From Desulfobacterales bacterium (GTDB lineage: Bacteria; Desulfobacterota; Desulfobacteria; Desulfobacterales; JARGFK01): DNA of 32,013 bases. Location: contig JARGFK010000052.1 of assembly GCA_029211065.1 (NCBI GenBank), positions 1 through 32,013 on the forward strand, in the 5' to 3' direction. Below, one piece after another: positions 17,332 through 25,640 of the stretch. A model generated the notes under the pieces. That model searched no databases and had not been told where the DNA came from. It saw only the letters and a program-made list of their open reading frames with translations. Every line of letters begins with the position of its first letter. Position 1 is the stretch's first letter. Both the position numbers and the translations under genes were made by a program.

Positions 17332-17438
17332 GTATCAAGAATTCAGAAGCCGGAATTTAGGAGACAGAATAAAAACCATACAATCGACTTTCTTATCAGC
17401 CCTATTCTTCTGGATTCTGACTCCTGGCTCCTGGATAC
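17332..17438. repeat. Spacer inverted repeat between glcF and larA-like gene
   Basis: An imperfect inverted repeat: the arm starting GTATCAAGAATTCAG (17332-17370) pairs with the arm ending GGCTCCTGGATAC (to 17438). Each arm is made of related words of the CAGAAGCC/CAGGAGTC kind. The remaining 96 bases to the next gene contain no clear signal except its ribosome site. Confidence 0.65.
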
Positions 17439-17534
17439 TTTAAAGTATCTAACACATTCACTGGCATGATAGATTGCCACGCGCAGCAAGCTGCGGAGGA
17501 TGAAACCCAAAGATTATAATTCTGGAAGGTGATC

Positions 17535-18968
17535 ATGGATAAAATAATAGCAGATAGGATCCGCACGGCGGATGTTTCAAACTGGAAAAAAATCAAGGTC
17601 GAATTCGGCAAGGATTTTCTGGATATTGCCGTGCCGCCCAATTGCGTCACCCTGAACATGAAACGGATGCCCTGTTTAACCAGCTCTAAAGATGAAATTG
17701 CACATAGCCTGAACCACCCCATCGGATCGCCGACGTTGCCGGAAATCATTCGATCGAAAGCGAAACCGGCCGATGAACTGTCGGTTTGCATCACCGTTTC
17801 CGACATCACCCGGCCGGTCCCCTATAAAGGCGAAAACGGCGTCCTCTTACCCCTGGTGGAAATCATCGAAAAGGCCGGCGTGAAAAAAAGCAACATTGTC
17901 ATCGTCATCGGCAACGGCATGCACCGCCCCAGCACCCCTGAGGAGCGAATTTTCATGTACGGCCGGGAAATCGTGGACAATTACCGGATTGTGGATCATG
18001 ACTGCGAAGACTTATCCACCCAGGTGCTGGCGGCCCACACCAGCCGGGGAACCGATGTTTATCTGAACAAAATTTTCTTCGAATCCGACATCAAGATCGT
18101 CACCGGACTGGTGGAGAGCCATTTTATGACCGGCGTCTCCGGCGGCCGTAAAGCGGTCTGCCCTGCCCTGACGAACACCAAAACCATTCAAAAATTTCAT
18201 GGCGTTGAATTTCTGGAACACCCCAACGCCACCAACCTGGTCTTGGAAGGAAACCCGTGCCACGAAGAGGCCATTGAGGTGGCCCAAACCGTCGGGGTTG
18301 ATTTTATGATCAGCACCACCCTCGACAACACCCTGTGCATTACCGGCGTTTTCGGGGGCGATCTGATTAAAGCCCATCAGGCGGCTGTTGAAGCCATGAA
18401 GGAATTTGTTCAAATCCCCATCAAAGAACCGTACGACATTATCCTGACGCATGGCGGATATGTCGGCCGGGATCATTATCAGAGTGTGAAAAGCGCCGTG
18501 GGCGCCATCCCGGCCGTCAAGGAAAACGGCTTTATCGTCATGGTTGCCAACAATGTGGACAAGGAACCCATCGGCTCCAGAGAATACCAGACCCTGCTGC
18601 ATTTGTTTAAAATTCTGGGACCGGACGGCTACATCTCCATGCTGCAGCATCCGGACTGGGTCTTTACCAAAGACCAATGGGAGCCTGAGATGTGGGGAAA
18701 ACCCATCCGCAAGGTAGGCGCCGACGGTCTGATCTACTGCGCCACACAGATCCCCGAGAAGGACTACAAGATCATCCCGGGGATGAACGGATATCAATTC
18801 ATCGATCCGGCTACCGCGTTTCGTTCCGATAAGGAAAAAGCTGCCGCCATGTTCCAGAATGCCGTTATTTACGCCGCCACACACCCGAAGTTCAAAGGCC
18901 GCACACCGACCATGGCGTTTATCGACGAAGGGCCGTATGCGATTCCAATGGCGATGACAGGATTATGA
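17535..18968 (+). CDS. LarA-family nickel-pincer racemase/epimerase of a 2-hydroxyacid
   Basis: A 477-residue LarA-family (DUF2088-type) protein. All residues used for catalysis and cofactor attachment in Lactiplantibacillus LarA have counterparts at a steady offset: D90 and R93 in SDITRPVP, H130 in GMHRP, H196 in ESHFMTG, K206 in SGGRKAVCP (the lysine that carries the nickel-pincer nucleotide) and H222. It should therefore be active if LarB, LarC and LarE are made elsewhere. LarA homologues act on lactate, malate, phenyllactate or sugar acids. Here it could convert an L-2-hydroxyacid to the D form used by the GlcD-type enzymes. I use the ATG at 17535 after GGAAGG; an in-frame GTG six bases earlier overlaps that site. 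Its stop codon overlaps the next start (ATGA). Confidence 0.85.
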   Translation: MDKIIADRIRTADVSNWKKIKVEFGKDFLDIAVPPNCVTLNMKRMPCLTSSKDEIAHSLNHPIGSPTLPEIIRSKAKPADELSVCITVSDITRPVPYKGENGVLLPLVEIIEKAGVKKSNIVIVIGNGMHRPSTPEERIFMYGREIVDNYRIVDHDCEDLSTQVLAAHTSRGTDVYLNKIFFESDIKIVTGLVESHFMTGVSGGRKAVCPALTNTKTIQKFHGVEFLEHPNATNLVLEGNPCHEEAIEVAQTVGVDFMISTTLDNTLCITGVFGGDLIKAHQAAVEAMKEFVQIPIKEPYDIILTHGGYVGRDHYQSVKSAVGAIPAVKENGFIVMVANNVDKEPIGSREYQTLLHLFKILGPDGYISMLQHPDWVFTKDQWEPEMWGKPIRKVGADGLIYCATQIPEKDYKIIPGMNGYQFIDPATAFRSDKEKAAAMFQNAVIYAATHPKFKGRTPTMAFIDEGPYAIPMAMTGL

Positions 18969-20695
18969 AAAAGACACTACTTGCCTTGTTCATATTATTG
19001 CTGATGGCATTGCCGACGGTTACTGATGCCTCCTGGCTGATTGATTTTGAAAAATTTTCAGCCTCGGTCCATCGGGAGATTTCCTGCCAGGATTGTCATG
19101 AGAATATCGCCGCTGAAAAACTTCATCCCGATCCGCTCAAGGTCAACAGGCAACTGTCGGATTTTTTCACTGCCGACAACTGCATGAACTGCCATGACAC
19201 CGTTCAGGAAACACTGGACAAAGGCCGTCACGGCTCCCAAAAAGCCGATGACCCCAAAAAATATGAAAACTGCATTCAGTGCCATAACCCCCACTACCAG
19301 CTCCCCATCGGTCAGGAATCGGCTGAGACAGTTGCGGCCGATAAGGATTCCTTATCAAAAGCGGACCGTCTCTGTATGGATTGCCACGGTCTGAGCGAAA
19401 CCGACGAACCGCACAAAATAGCGGCTTTCTGTTTCCATTGTCATGCCCAGACCGGAACCCGGACCCAGGCGGTTGCCGCTCAAATAATTCCGTTGATAGA
19501 CCCCGGGTCCTATCAATCCGTGCCCCATGCCGAGGTCGCCTGCCTGGCCTGTCATCCCCGGGCCGCAGCCTTCAATCATGCCGATCAAGTACAGGGCGAC
19601 TGCCTGCAGTGCCACGTGCGCCATAATGAAAAGACGGCGCATGACGCTCACTCCCTGGTGAGTTGTCAGGCCTGCCATCTGAATAACGTTGAAGCGTCCC
19701 GTGACCCTCAATCCAAAAAAGTGCTATGGCATAAACAGCGCCTCCTGGGAACGCCGCTGACAATCCACGCCATGGAGCGTAATGATAACAAAGCGTCGTG
19801 CCGGCGCTGTCATATCAGTAAAAATGAAATCGGTGCGGCGGCGATGGTGCTGCCGGCCAAAAGTCTTTTGTGCATGCCCTGCCACGCAGCCACATTCTCT
19901 GCAGCTGATGCCGTCAGCATTGTTGCCCTGCTGATTTTTGCCGCCGGTCTGGCCCTGATGTTCTCGGTGGTGCTCACCGGAAGCATCCCCGACCGGACCC
20001 AGGCCGGTGTGATACAAAAAATATTTCACCTGATCATGGCTGCCGTCAAAGCCGTTTTTTCGCCCAAGATCTCTGTAATTTTAAAGGCCCTCTTCCTGGA
20101 TGTGCTGCTGCAAAGACGCCTTTATCATAAATCCGCCTGGCGCTGGCTGATCCACAGTTTTATTTTTCTATCTTTTGGTTTCCGGTTTTGCTGGGGCTTG
20201 ACGGCGCTGCTGGCCTCATCATGGAAACCGGAGTGGTCATCCCTCTGGTTTATGCTGGACAAAAACCATCCCTATACCGCCTTTCTGTTTGATCTTAGCG
20301 GCATCCTGATCCTGCTGGGAGTAGCCATGGCATTTATCCGGGGCCTTCAGCGGAAGACATCCCTGCCCCCGAATCTGCCCGGCCAGGACCGCTTGGCCTT
20401 AAGCCTGATCGGTGGAATTGTCATTGTCGGTTTTATCCTGGAAGCCTTGCGCATTGCCATGACAGGCTGGCCGGACGGTTCCGGATATGCGTTTGCAGGC
20501 TATGGCATCAGCCTGCTGTTTTCCGGCGCCGCCGGTATAACGGATTTTTACGGTTATATATGGTATCTGCACGCAATCGTTACCGGCGTGTTTGTCGCTT
20601 ATCTGCCGTTCAGCCGTCTCATTCACATGGTTATCGCACCGATTACCCTGGCGATGCGAACGTTATCGGAATCAGGACATACCCAAAAAACCTGA
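18965..20695 (+). CDS. Decaheme cytochrome c fused to NarI/HdrE-like membrane cytochrome b
   Basis: A 576-residue fusion. A signal peptide (about 1-22) is followed by ten CXXCH heme sites at residues 41, 73, 103, 137, 156, 193, 213, 234, 279 and 303. A membrane part with about five spans follows (316-338, 395-416, 438-460, 478-499, 531-556). Histidines 397, 536 and 554 lie in or near spans and could bind heme b, as in NarI and HdrE. The protein should link a periplasmic heme chain with the quinone pool and with a cytoplasmic iron-sulfur partner. Its start overlaps the LarA-like stop codon by four bases, so it is tightly coupled to the hydroxyacid operon. The probable job is moving electrons between GlcF/CCG proteins, menaquinone and periplasmic cytochromes; the direction is not known. 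Confidence 0.87.
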   Translation: MKKTLLALFILLLMALPTVTDASWLIDFEKFSASVHREISCQDCHENIAAEKLHPDPLKVNRQLSDFFTADNCMNCHDTVQETLDKGRHGSQKADDPKKYENCIQCHNPHYQLPIGQESAETVAADKDSLSKADRLCMDCHGLSETDEPHKIAAFCFHCHAQTGTRTQAVAAQIIPLIDPGSYQSVPHAEVACLACHPRAAAFNHADQVQGDCLQCHVRHNEKTAHDAHSLVSCQACHLNNVEASRDPQSKKVLWHKQRLLGTPLTIHAMERNDNKASCRRCHISKNEIGAAAMVLPAKSLLCMPCHAATFSAADAVSIVALLIFAAGLALMFSVVLTGSIPDRTQAGVIQKIFHLIMAAVKAVFSPKISVILKALFLDVLLQRRLYHKSAWRWLIHSFIFLSFGFRFCWGLTALLASSWKPEWSSLWFMLDKNHPYTAFLFDLSGILILLGVAMAFIRGLQRKTSLPPNLPGQDRLALSLIGGIVIVGFILEALRIAMTGWPDGSGYAFAGYGISLLFSGAAGITDFYGYIWYLHAIVTGVFVAYLPFSRLIHMVIAPITLAMRTLSESGHTQKT

Positions 20696-20730
20696 CGGGA
20701 GTCTTACCGGGAAAGGCAGGAAAAGCACCT

Positions 20731-21135
20731 ATGCGCGATAATTCGGCCCACATTCGATTGGCTGACGGACAGGCCGAGGTTCAAATGGGCGGCAGATCCA
20801 TCCGGGTTTCCCGCCGGGACATCAATGATGAACCGTATCATTGCCCGGTTGGGCTGGTTGCGGGCGCACTGGGAAGCTGAATGGTCCTGACCATGGCTGC
20901 GGTTGCAGACAATAAAAAAATCAGTCTGGATGTTGTTGATGTCCGCATCAGCTATGAGATTCGTGCCGGCAGATCCTGGTCAACAAACTTCGACATCCGG
21001 ATTGATCTGGGAAAAAACCTGACCCCGCGTGAAAGAACCATTCTGTTTAATTCCGCCAGGGGATGCGAGGTTTCTAAAATGCTGAGTGGTGAAAACAAGT
21101 TTACATACGAACTGCTATCCGGCTCGCCCGGATAA
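20731..21135 (+). CDS. OsmC-family protein with selenocysteine at an in-frame TGA (Sec50)
   Basis: The two halves 20731-20880 and 20881-21135 are in one frame and are separated only by a TGA at 20878-20880. Read through, they give a 134-residue OsmC/Ohr-family protein of normal length. The TGA falls in GALGS-TGA-MVLTMAAVADNKK, exactly where the family has its peroxidatic cysteine (ALGaC..mtl..yA). The second conserved cysteine is present in SARGCEVSKML. A SECIS-like hairpin follows the TGA. This makes selenocysteine far more likely than a nonsense mutation. OsmC-like selenoproteins are known as a family. The protein should reduce organic peroxides or similar oxidants. AGGA about nine bases upstream supports the ATG at 20731. 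It lies 35 bases after the cytochrome gene. Confidence 0.85.
20894..20911 (+). promoter_or_regulatory. Candidate bacterial SECIS hairpin of the OsmC selenoprotein
   Basis: Stem TG..CA and CTGC/GCAG, with one G-A mismatch between the two parts, closes a GGTT apical loop at 20901-20904. The loop starts 21 bases after the TGA, inside the 16-37 base range used for bacterial SECIS searches, and it has the required G and a GGU like the E. coli fdhF element. An overlapping alternative hairpin (ATGGTC/GACCAT at 20881-20894) could compete. Confidence 0.65.
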
Positions 21136-21177
21136 CGTATTTAATAAATTACTATCGCCTTAAGGTGATAAACTTGA

Positions 21178-21250
21178 GGGGGTCAAGGATGCAAGGGTTC
21201 AAGGGTTCGAGTGAAAACCATTCAGACAAGTTTACAGACCCCTTGACCCC
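21178..21250. repeat. Spacer inverted repeat upstream of second glcD
   Basis: GGGGGTCAAGG at 21178-21188 pairs with CCTTGACCCC at 21241-21250. Between them are direct copies of AAGGGTTC. The 203-base spacer otherwise holds only the ribosome site (AGAAGGA) of the next gene. Confidence 0.7.
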
Positions 21251-21338
21251 TTTTGGGATAATAATCGAACGAAAGTCTTTGCCCGAAGGCGAGGGTTTTT
21301 ATCGCATTCCCTGAGGAACAATAAAGAAGGATATTTAA

Positions 21339-22718
21339 ATGGACGCAAAATTAAAACAGGCGCTGATTGATATCGTAGGCGAACCCAATTATACCGACAG
21401 CCTGATTGATATGGTGTCGTACTCCTACGACGCTTCCGAACACCACCACCGGCCATTGTGCGGGGTATGGGCCACAACCGCCGAGCAGGTATCGGAAATT
21501 TTAAAACTGGCCAACCGTGAACGCATACCGGTCATCCCCCGGGGCGGCGGCACCGGCCTGGCCGGCATGGCGGTGCCGGCTAAGGGCGGGATCGTGCTGG
21601 ACCTGAACCACATGAACAATATCGTCAAAATCAGTATTGAAGACCGGCTGGCCATAGTACAGCCCGGGGTGGTATACGCCGCCCTTGAAAAAGCGCTGGC
21701 GCCATACGGGTTTATCTTCCCGCCTGATCCGGCCAGCGGCAAGGTCTCCACCCTGGGAGGAAATGTCGCCACGAATGCCGGCGGCGTCAAGGGCGCAAAA
21801 TATGGAACCACCCGGGATTATGTTCTGGGCCTGCAGATCGTTTTACCGGACGGACGCATCATGCGAACCGGGTCAAAAACCATGAAAAGCGTCTCCGGTT
21901 ATGACCTGACGAAGATTTTTGTGGGTTCCGAGGGAACCCTGGGCGTCGTTACCGAAATCACGCTCAAAATCAACCCCAAAACAACCGCCGCCAGTATGGC
22001 CATGGCGACCTTCGACGACCTGGTGGATGCCGGCCGGGCCGTCAGTGAAATCATGTACAGCGGGATTATCCCCAGCGTTCTGGAAATCATGGGGCGCGAC
22101 CTGATCATGGCCATCAACCAGAATACCGACCTGGATCTGCCCGAGGTGGACGCCATCCTTTTGGCGGAAACGGACGGCTATACCCAGGCCGAAACCGAAT
22201 ATCAGATTAATAAAGTAATCGGTGTTTTTAAAAAGAATCATGCCGGCCAGATCAAAGAGGCCAAAACCGCCCAAGAAGCCGGCAAGTTGTGGGCCGCCCG
22301 AAAATCGGCATACGGTGTTTTGGCCCGCATGAAGACCCATTTTGTTCTGGAAGATGTCACCGTTCCCATGAGCAAAATTGCCGACCTGCTCAAAGGCATT
22401 CAAGCGATCTCGAAAAAACATAATATCATGATCGCCTCTTACGGACATGCCGGCGACGGCAACCTGCACCCGCAAATCATGTTCGACGGTTATGATCCCC
22501 AGCAGGTTAAAGATCAGGAAGCCGCCAGTGCCGAAATTTTTGAACTGGCGCTCCGCCTGGGGGGAACCCTGACGGGTGAACACGGCATCGGTATGCAAAA
22601 AGCGCCTTATATGACGCTGGAACATGATGCGGCTGCAATGGATGTCATGCGTTCGATTAAAAAGATGTTGGATCCGAATAATATTCTCAACCCGGGCAAG
22701 ATGGCGCTGGAGGTGTAA
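21339..22718 (+). CDS. FAD-linked 2-hydroxyacid dehydrogenase, GlcD type (second copy)
   Basis: A 459-residue GlcD/D-lactate dehydrogenase-type flavoprotein. The PCMH FAD domain has PRGGGTGLAGMAVPAKGG and TLGGNVATNAGGVKGAKYG. The VSGYDLTKIFVGSEGTLGVVTE segment and the C-terminal ASYGHAGDGNLHPQ and LTGEHGIGMQK motifs are all present, so it looks fully functional. It differs from the first GlcD in lacking a GlcE partner; instead it is joined with no gap to a HdrD-like gene and then to a lipoyl carrier gene. The substrate could be glycolate, D-lactate, D-glycerate, D-malate or a similar acid; sequence alone does not decide. Confidence 0.88.
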   Translation: MDAKLKQALIDIVGEPNYTDSLIDMVSYSYDASEHHHRPLCGVWATTAEQVSEILKLANRERIPVIPRGGGTGLAGMAVPAKGGIVLDLNHMNNIVKISIEDRLAIVQPGVVYAALEKALAPYGFIFPPDPASGKVSTLGGNVATNAGGVKGAKYGTTRDYVLGLQIVLPDGRIMRTGSKTMKSVSGYDLTKIFVGSEGTLGVVTEITLKINPKTTAASMAMATFDDLVDAGRAVSEIMYSGIIPSVLEIMGRDLIMAINQNTDLDLPEVDAILLAETDGYTQAETEYQINKVIGVFKKNHAGQIKEAKTAQEAGKLWAARKSAYGVLARMKTHFVLEDVTVPMSKIADLLKGIQAISKKHNIMIASYGHAGDGNLHPQIMFDGYDPQQVKDQEAASAEIFELALRLGGTLTGEHGIGMQKAPYMTLEHDAAAMDVMRSIKKMLDPNNILNPGKMALEV

Positions 22719-23879
22719 ATGGAAGCGAAATACGATTTTTCACGAAAATATCGCGAACAGGTATTGAAATGTTCGCGCTGCGGATTCTGTCAGGCGGTCT
22801 GCCCTGTCTTTGGGGCTACCTTGCGGCCCGCCTATAATGCTCGCGGCAAAATGTTGGTTTTAAAAGAGGTCATGGACGGACAAATAGATCTCAATGATGA
22901 GCTGATTGAGACCCTGTTCCAGTGCACGACCTGTGCAAACTGCTATAAGAACTGCCCGTCGGGGGTCAACGTACCGGAAATCATCAAGCAGGTCCGAAAA
23001 GACATGGTCAACATCGGCTCCTGCCACCCGGCGTTTACCGGCATGAACGACGTTTTGAAAAAGCATACCAACATCTATGCCGAGGCAGCCTCCGCCGACT
23101 TTCAAAGAGCAAAAAATAAAAAAGCCCCGTATCTGTATTTTATCGGATGCGTGGGCGCCTTTCGCGAAGAAGACGCAACCGAATCCACCCTTAAACTGCT
23201 GGACCACCTGAACGTTGATTACACCCTGATCGATGAAGTCTGCTGCAGCGGGGTCCTGGAAGACGTCGGCTTCAGCATCAATGAAGACCATGTGGGAACC
23301 AATATGGACCGTATCCTGGCCACCGGCGCCGAGACGATCCTCACCGGATGCCCCTATTGCTACCGAACGTTCATCAACCGGCCGCAGTATAAACCCCTCC
23401 TGGATAAAGGAATCAAAATCCTGCATATCTCGCAGTTTCTGAAAGATTTTGATTTTGGGGTCAGCACCGACAAAAAAGTCACCTACCATGATCCTTGCGA
23501 TCTCGGTCGACACTGTGAAATTTATGATGACCCGCGGGAGACCATCAAAAAAATTGCGCCCGATTTTGTTGAAATGCCCCATAGCCGGGTGGACGCGCTC
23601 TGCTGCGGCGCCGGCGGCGGCGTGCGCGGGGCTTACGCCAAAAACTCCATCGCCATGGCCCGGCGCCGCCTGACCGAGGTTGATGAAATCGGCGCTGCAG
23701 TGGTTTTGACGGAATGCAATTCGTGTGTTCACAATCTTGTCAATGCCAAATTACGGAAACAACCATTCGAAATCTATACGACCACCCAGTTTATTATTGA
23801 ACTGCTGGAAGAAAACGGATCATTGAAAAACCAAAAGGAGGAACCGCATGGAAATTCAAGGCTACAATCTGCCGGATGA
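22719..23879 (+). CDS. HdrD/GlcF-like iron-sulfur protein with CCG domains
   Basis: A 386-residue protein whose ATG directly follows the stop codon of the second glcD. Two 4Fe-4S motifs are at C18, C21, C24, C28 and C69, C72, C75, C79. Two CCG domains follow, with FIGCVGAF, VCCSGV and GCPYC in the first, and HDPCDLGRH, LCCGAGGGVRGAY and ECNSC in the second. CCG domains in HdrB/HdrD bind non-cubane clusters that cleave disulfides. A lipoyl disulfide from the next gene's product would be a fitting substrate. The first CCG motif has CCS rather than CCG. It is more distant from the GlcF at 16181 than the protein at 24275 is. Its 3' end overlaps the lipoyl carrier gene by 32 bases. Confidence 0.85.
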   Translation: MEAKYDFSRKYREQVLKCSRCGFCQAVCPVFGATLRPAYNARGKMLVLKEVMDGQIDLNDELIETLFQCTTCANCYKNCPSGVNVPEIIKQVRKDMVNIGSCHPAFTGMNDVLKKHTNIYAEAASADFQRAKNKKAPYLYFIGCVGAFREEDATESTLKLLDHLNVDYTLIDEVCCSGVLEDVGFSINEDHVGTNMDRILATGAETILTGCPYCYRTFINRPQYKPLLDKGIKILHISQFLKDFDFGVSTDKKVTYHDPCDLGRHCEIYDDPRETIKKIAPDFVEMPHSRVDALCCGAGGGVRGAYAKNSIAMARRRLTEVDEIGAAVVLTECNSCVHNLVNAKLRKQPFEIYTTTQFIIELLEENGSLKNQKEEPHGNSRLQSAG

Positions 23880-24273
23880 GCTGTATTACGAACAGAATCA
23901 TTTTTGGGTCAAACAGGAAGGCGACCTGATCGTTATGGGCATGGACGATTTTGCCCAGAAAATGGCCGGTGAGATCGTCTACATCCAGCTGCCCAGTGAA
24001 GGCAAAGCGGTTAAGCAAGGTGCAAAATTCGCCAAGATGGAATCCGGCAAGTGGCTGGGCAAGGTCTATGCCCCGGTCAGCGGTGAACTGGCGGCGGTGA
24101 ACGAAGCGCTGGAAACCAATCCCGAACTCATCAATGAGGACTGCTACGGCAAGGGCTGGCTGTTTAAAATCAAACCGGAAGACCTGTCGGAACTGAATAA
24201 TCTGATTCACGGGAAAGACGCCGTTGAAAAATGGGTCCTGGCAGATATTGAAAAGTACGCCCAGGAGAAATAG
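23848..24273 (+). CDS. GcvH-like lipoyl carrier protein (LbpA type)
   Basis: A 141-residue protein of the GcvH fold. The lipoylation lysine is K68 in KMESGKWLGKVYAPVSGEL, aligned with the ESVKA motif of glycine cleavage H protein; the usual downstream VNEALE, NPELINED and GWLFKIKPED stretches are also present. A full AGGAGG ribosome site precedes the ATG, which lies inside the end of the upstream gene. No gcvT or gcvP gene is nearby. Instead it sits between two CCG/HdrD-like genes and upstream of a lipoate assembly set, like LbpA proteins of the sHdr sulfur-oxidation system. I infer a role as a swinging dithiol/disulfide electron carrier for the flanking dehydrogenase rather than in glycine cleavage. 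Confidence 0.88.
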   Translation: MEIQGYNLPDELYYEQNHFWVKQEGDLIVMGMDDFAQKMAGEIVYIQLPSEGKAVKQGAKFAKMESGKWLGKVYAPVSGELAAVNEALETNPELINEDCYGKGWLFKIKPEDLSELNNLIHGKDAVEKWVLADIEKYAQEK

Positions 24274-24274
24274 A

Positions 24275-25462
24275 ATGGCCAACCAGGACTACAGCATGCG
24301 GCAGTTGCTTGAAATGAAGGCCTGTACCAACTGTCAGGCGTGTGCCGACATATGCCCGGCAGTGACCGCCTCCAAAGAAGGCAAGCTATCGGCGGTATAC
24401 CGCATGAAAGGCCTGCAGCAGATTTTAAAAAGCAGGATCGGCCTCTTTCGTAAAATTTTCCGGTCGGCCGAACCGTCGCCCGAGGAATGGAACGATTTCA
24501 GCGACACGGTTTTTCGCTGCACGCTCTGCGGCAACTGCCAGGAAGTCTGCCCGGTGGGGATTCATTTAAAAGACCTCTGGATTTCACTGCGCCAGGATCT
24601 GGTGCATTCCGATCATTTCCCCAAGAAAATTGACATGATCCGCAGCAACCTGGCCGAAAGCCACAATGTCTTTGCCGAAGACAATGAAGAACGCGCCGAC
24701 TGGGTGGAGGACATGGACGACACCCCCGCAGACGGTTATATTCGCGCCAAAGCCGACGTGGTTTATTTCACGGGCTGTGTCGCGGCCTATTTTCCGCTGG
24801 CCCAGAACATCCCCGTGGCCCTGGCGGAAATCCTGGAAGCCGGCGGCGTCAATTTCACCCTGCTGGGTGAAGACGAATGGTGCTGCGGATTTCCCCTGCT
24901 GGGCGCCGGTTTAAAGGAACTGCACCGGGAATTCGTGGATCACAATCTTGCGGTTGTGCGCGAAAGGGGTGCGAAAACCGTGATCTTCGCCTGCCCATCC
25001 TGCTATCAGATGTGGCGGGAGTTTTACCCCCCTGAATTCGAAATCGCCCATGCCTCCCAGTTCCTGATCAAACTGCTCAAGAGCGGCGCCATACCGCTGA
25101 AGGAGCTCGCATTAACGGTCACGTATCATGACCCCTGCGACCTGGGACGGGGGGCCCGGGTTTTTGACGAACCCCGCGACGTTATCCGCAGCCTTCCCGG
25201 CGTTAAATTTGTGGAACTGGAGCACAACCGCGAGAATTGCCAGTGCTGCGGCGGCGGCGGCAATCTTGAAATGATGGACGCAACCCTTTCCGGAGATATC
25301 GCCAAAAATAAAATTGAAGAGGCCTTGAAAACCGGCGCCCAGGCGATCGTCACTTCGTGTCAGCAATGCGTCCGCGCCATGACGACCTATGTCAGAAGAA
25401 ATAAAGTCCCGCTGCAGGTCATGGACATTACGCAGTTGATTCATCGAGCGTTAAAGCGCTGA
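24275..25462 (+). CDS. GlcF/HdrD-like iron-sulfur protein with CCG domains, lipoyl-linked module
   Basis: A 395-residue protein. The start is the ATG at 24275, with AGGAG about seven bases upstream and one base past the carrier gene's stop codon; an earlier in-frame start would overlap the carrier gene. 4Fe-4S motifs lie at C17, C20, C23, C27 and C82, C85, C88, C92. The CCG domains contain TGCVAAYF, EWCCGFPLLGAG, ACPSC, HDPCDLGRG, CCGGGGNLEM and SCQQC. It is clearly a paralogue of the GlcF at 16181. Together with the protein at 22719 it brackets the lipoyl carrier, so the module has two CCG proteins for one flavoprotein and one lipoyl protein, an arrangement reminiscent of the paired HdrB subunits in sHdr. 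Confidence 0.86.
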   Translation: MANQDYSMRQLLEMKACTNCQACADICPAVTASKEGKLSAVYRMKGLQQILKSRIGLFRKIFRSAEPSPEEWNDFSDTVFRCTLCGNCQEVCPVGIHLKDLWISLRQDLVHSDHFPKKIDMIRSNLAESHNVFAEDNEERADWVEDMDDTPADGYIRAKADVVYFTGCVAAYFPLAQNIPVALAEILEAGGVNFTLLGEDEWCCGFPLLGAGLKELHREFVDHNLAVVRERGAKTVIFACPSCYQMWREFYPPEFEIAHASQFLIKLLKSGAIPLKELALTVTYHDPCDLGRGARVFDEPRDVIRSLPGVKFVELEHNRENCQCCGGGGNLEMMDATLSGDIAKNKIEEALKTGAQAIVTSCQQCVRAMTTYVRRNKVPLQVMDITQLIHRALKR

Positions 25463-25478
25463 AGAAAAGACAGGGTCC

Positions 25479-25563
25479 GTTGATTGTCGTCCGTTGTCCG
25501 TTGCCAAATACATGAGCCCTTGATTCGGTTGCATTCGACAACTGACAACGGACTACGGACAAC
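25479..25563. repeat. 25-base imperfect inverted repeat in spacer
   Basis: The arm at 25479-25503 and the arm at 25539-25563 are imperfect reverse complements. Each arm consists of repeated GTCCGTTG-like words (left) or CAACGGAC-like words (right). It lies in the 178-base gap before the lipoate ligase gene; the rest of the gap shows only that gene's AAGGAG site. Confidence 0.75.
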
Positions 25564-25640
25564 AAGCATTTCAACATGACGTCTGATTTCCGGCCACCCA
25601 ACGCTTCAATGTTTTTAAATCGATTTAAGGAGTATGACGG

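Noticed and set aside
20731-20880. Reading the first half of the OsmC gene as a separate short protein or the locus as a pseudogene
   Set aside because: The TGA replaces precisely the conserved cysteine, the frame continues unbroken, and a SECIS-like hairpin follows.
23848-24273. Glycine cleavage H protein in its normal role
   Set aside because: No gcvT or gcvP is nearby, and it sits between two CCG proteins and upstream of a lipoate assembly set; still not fully excluded.
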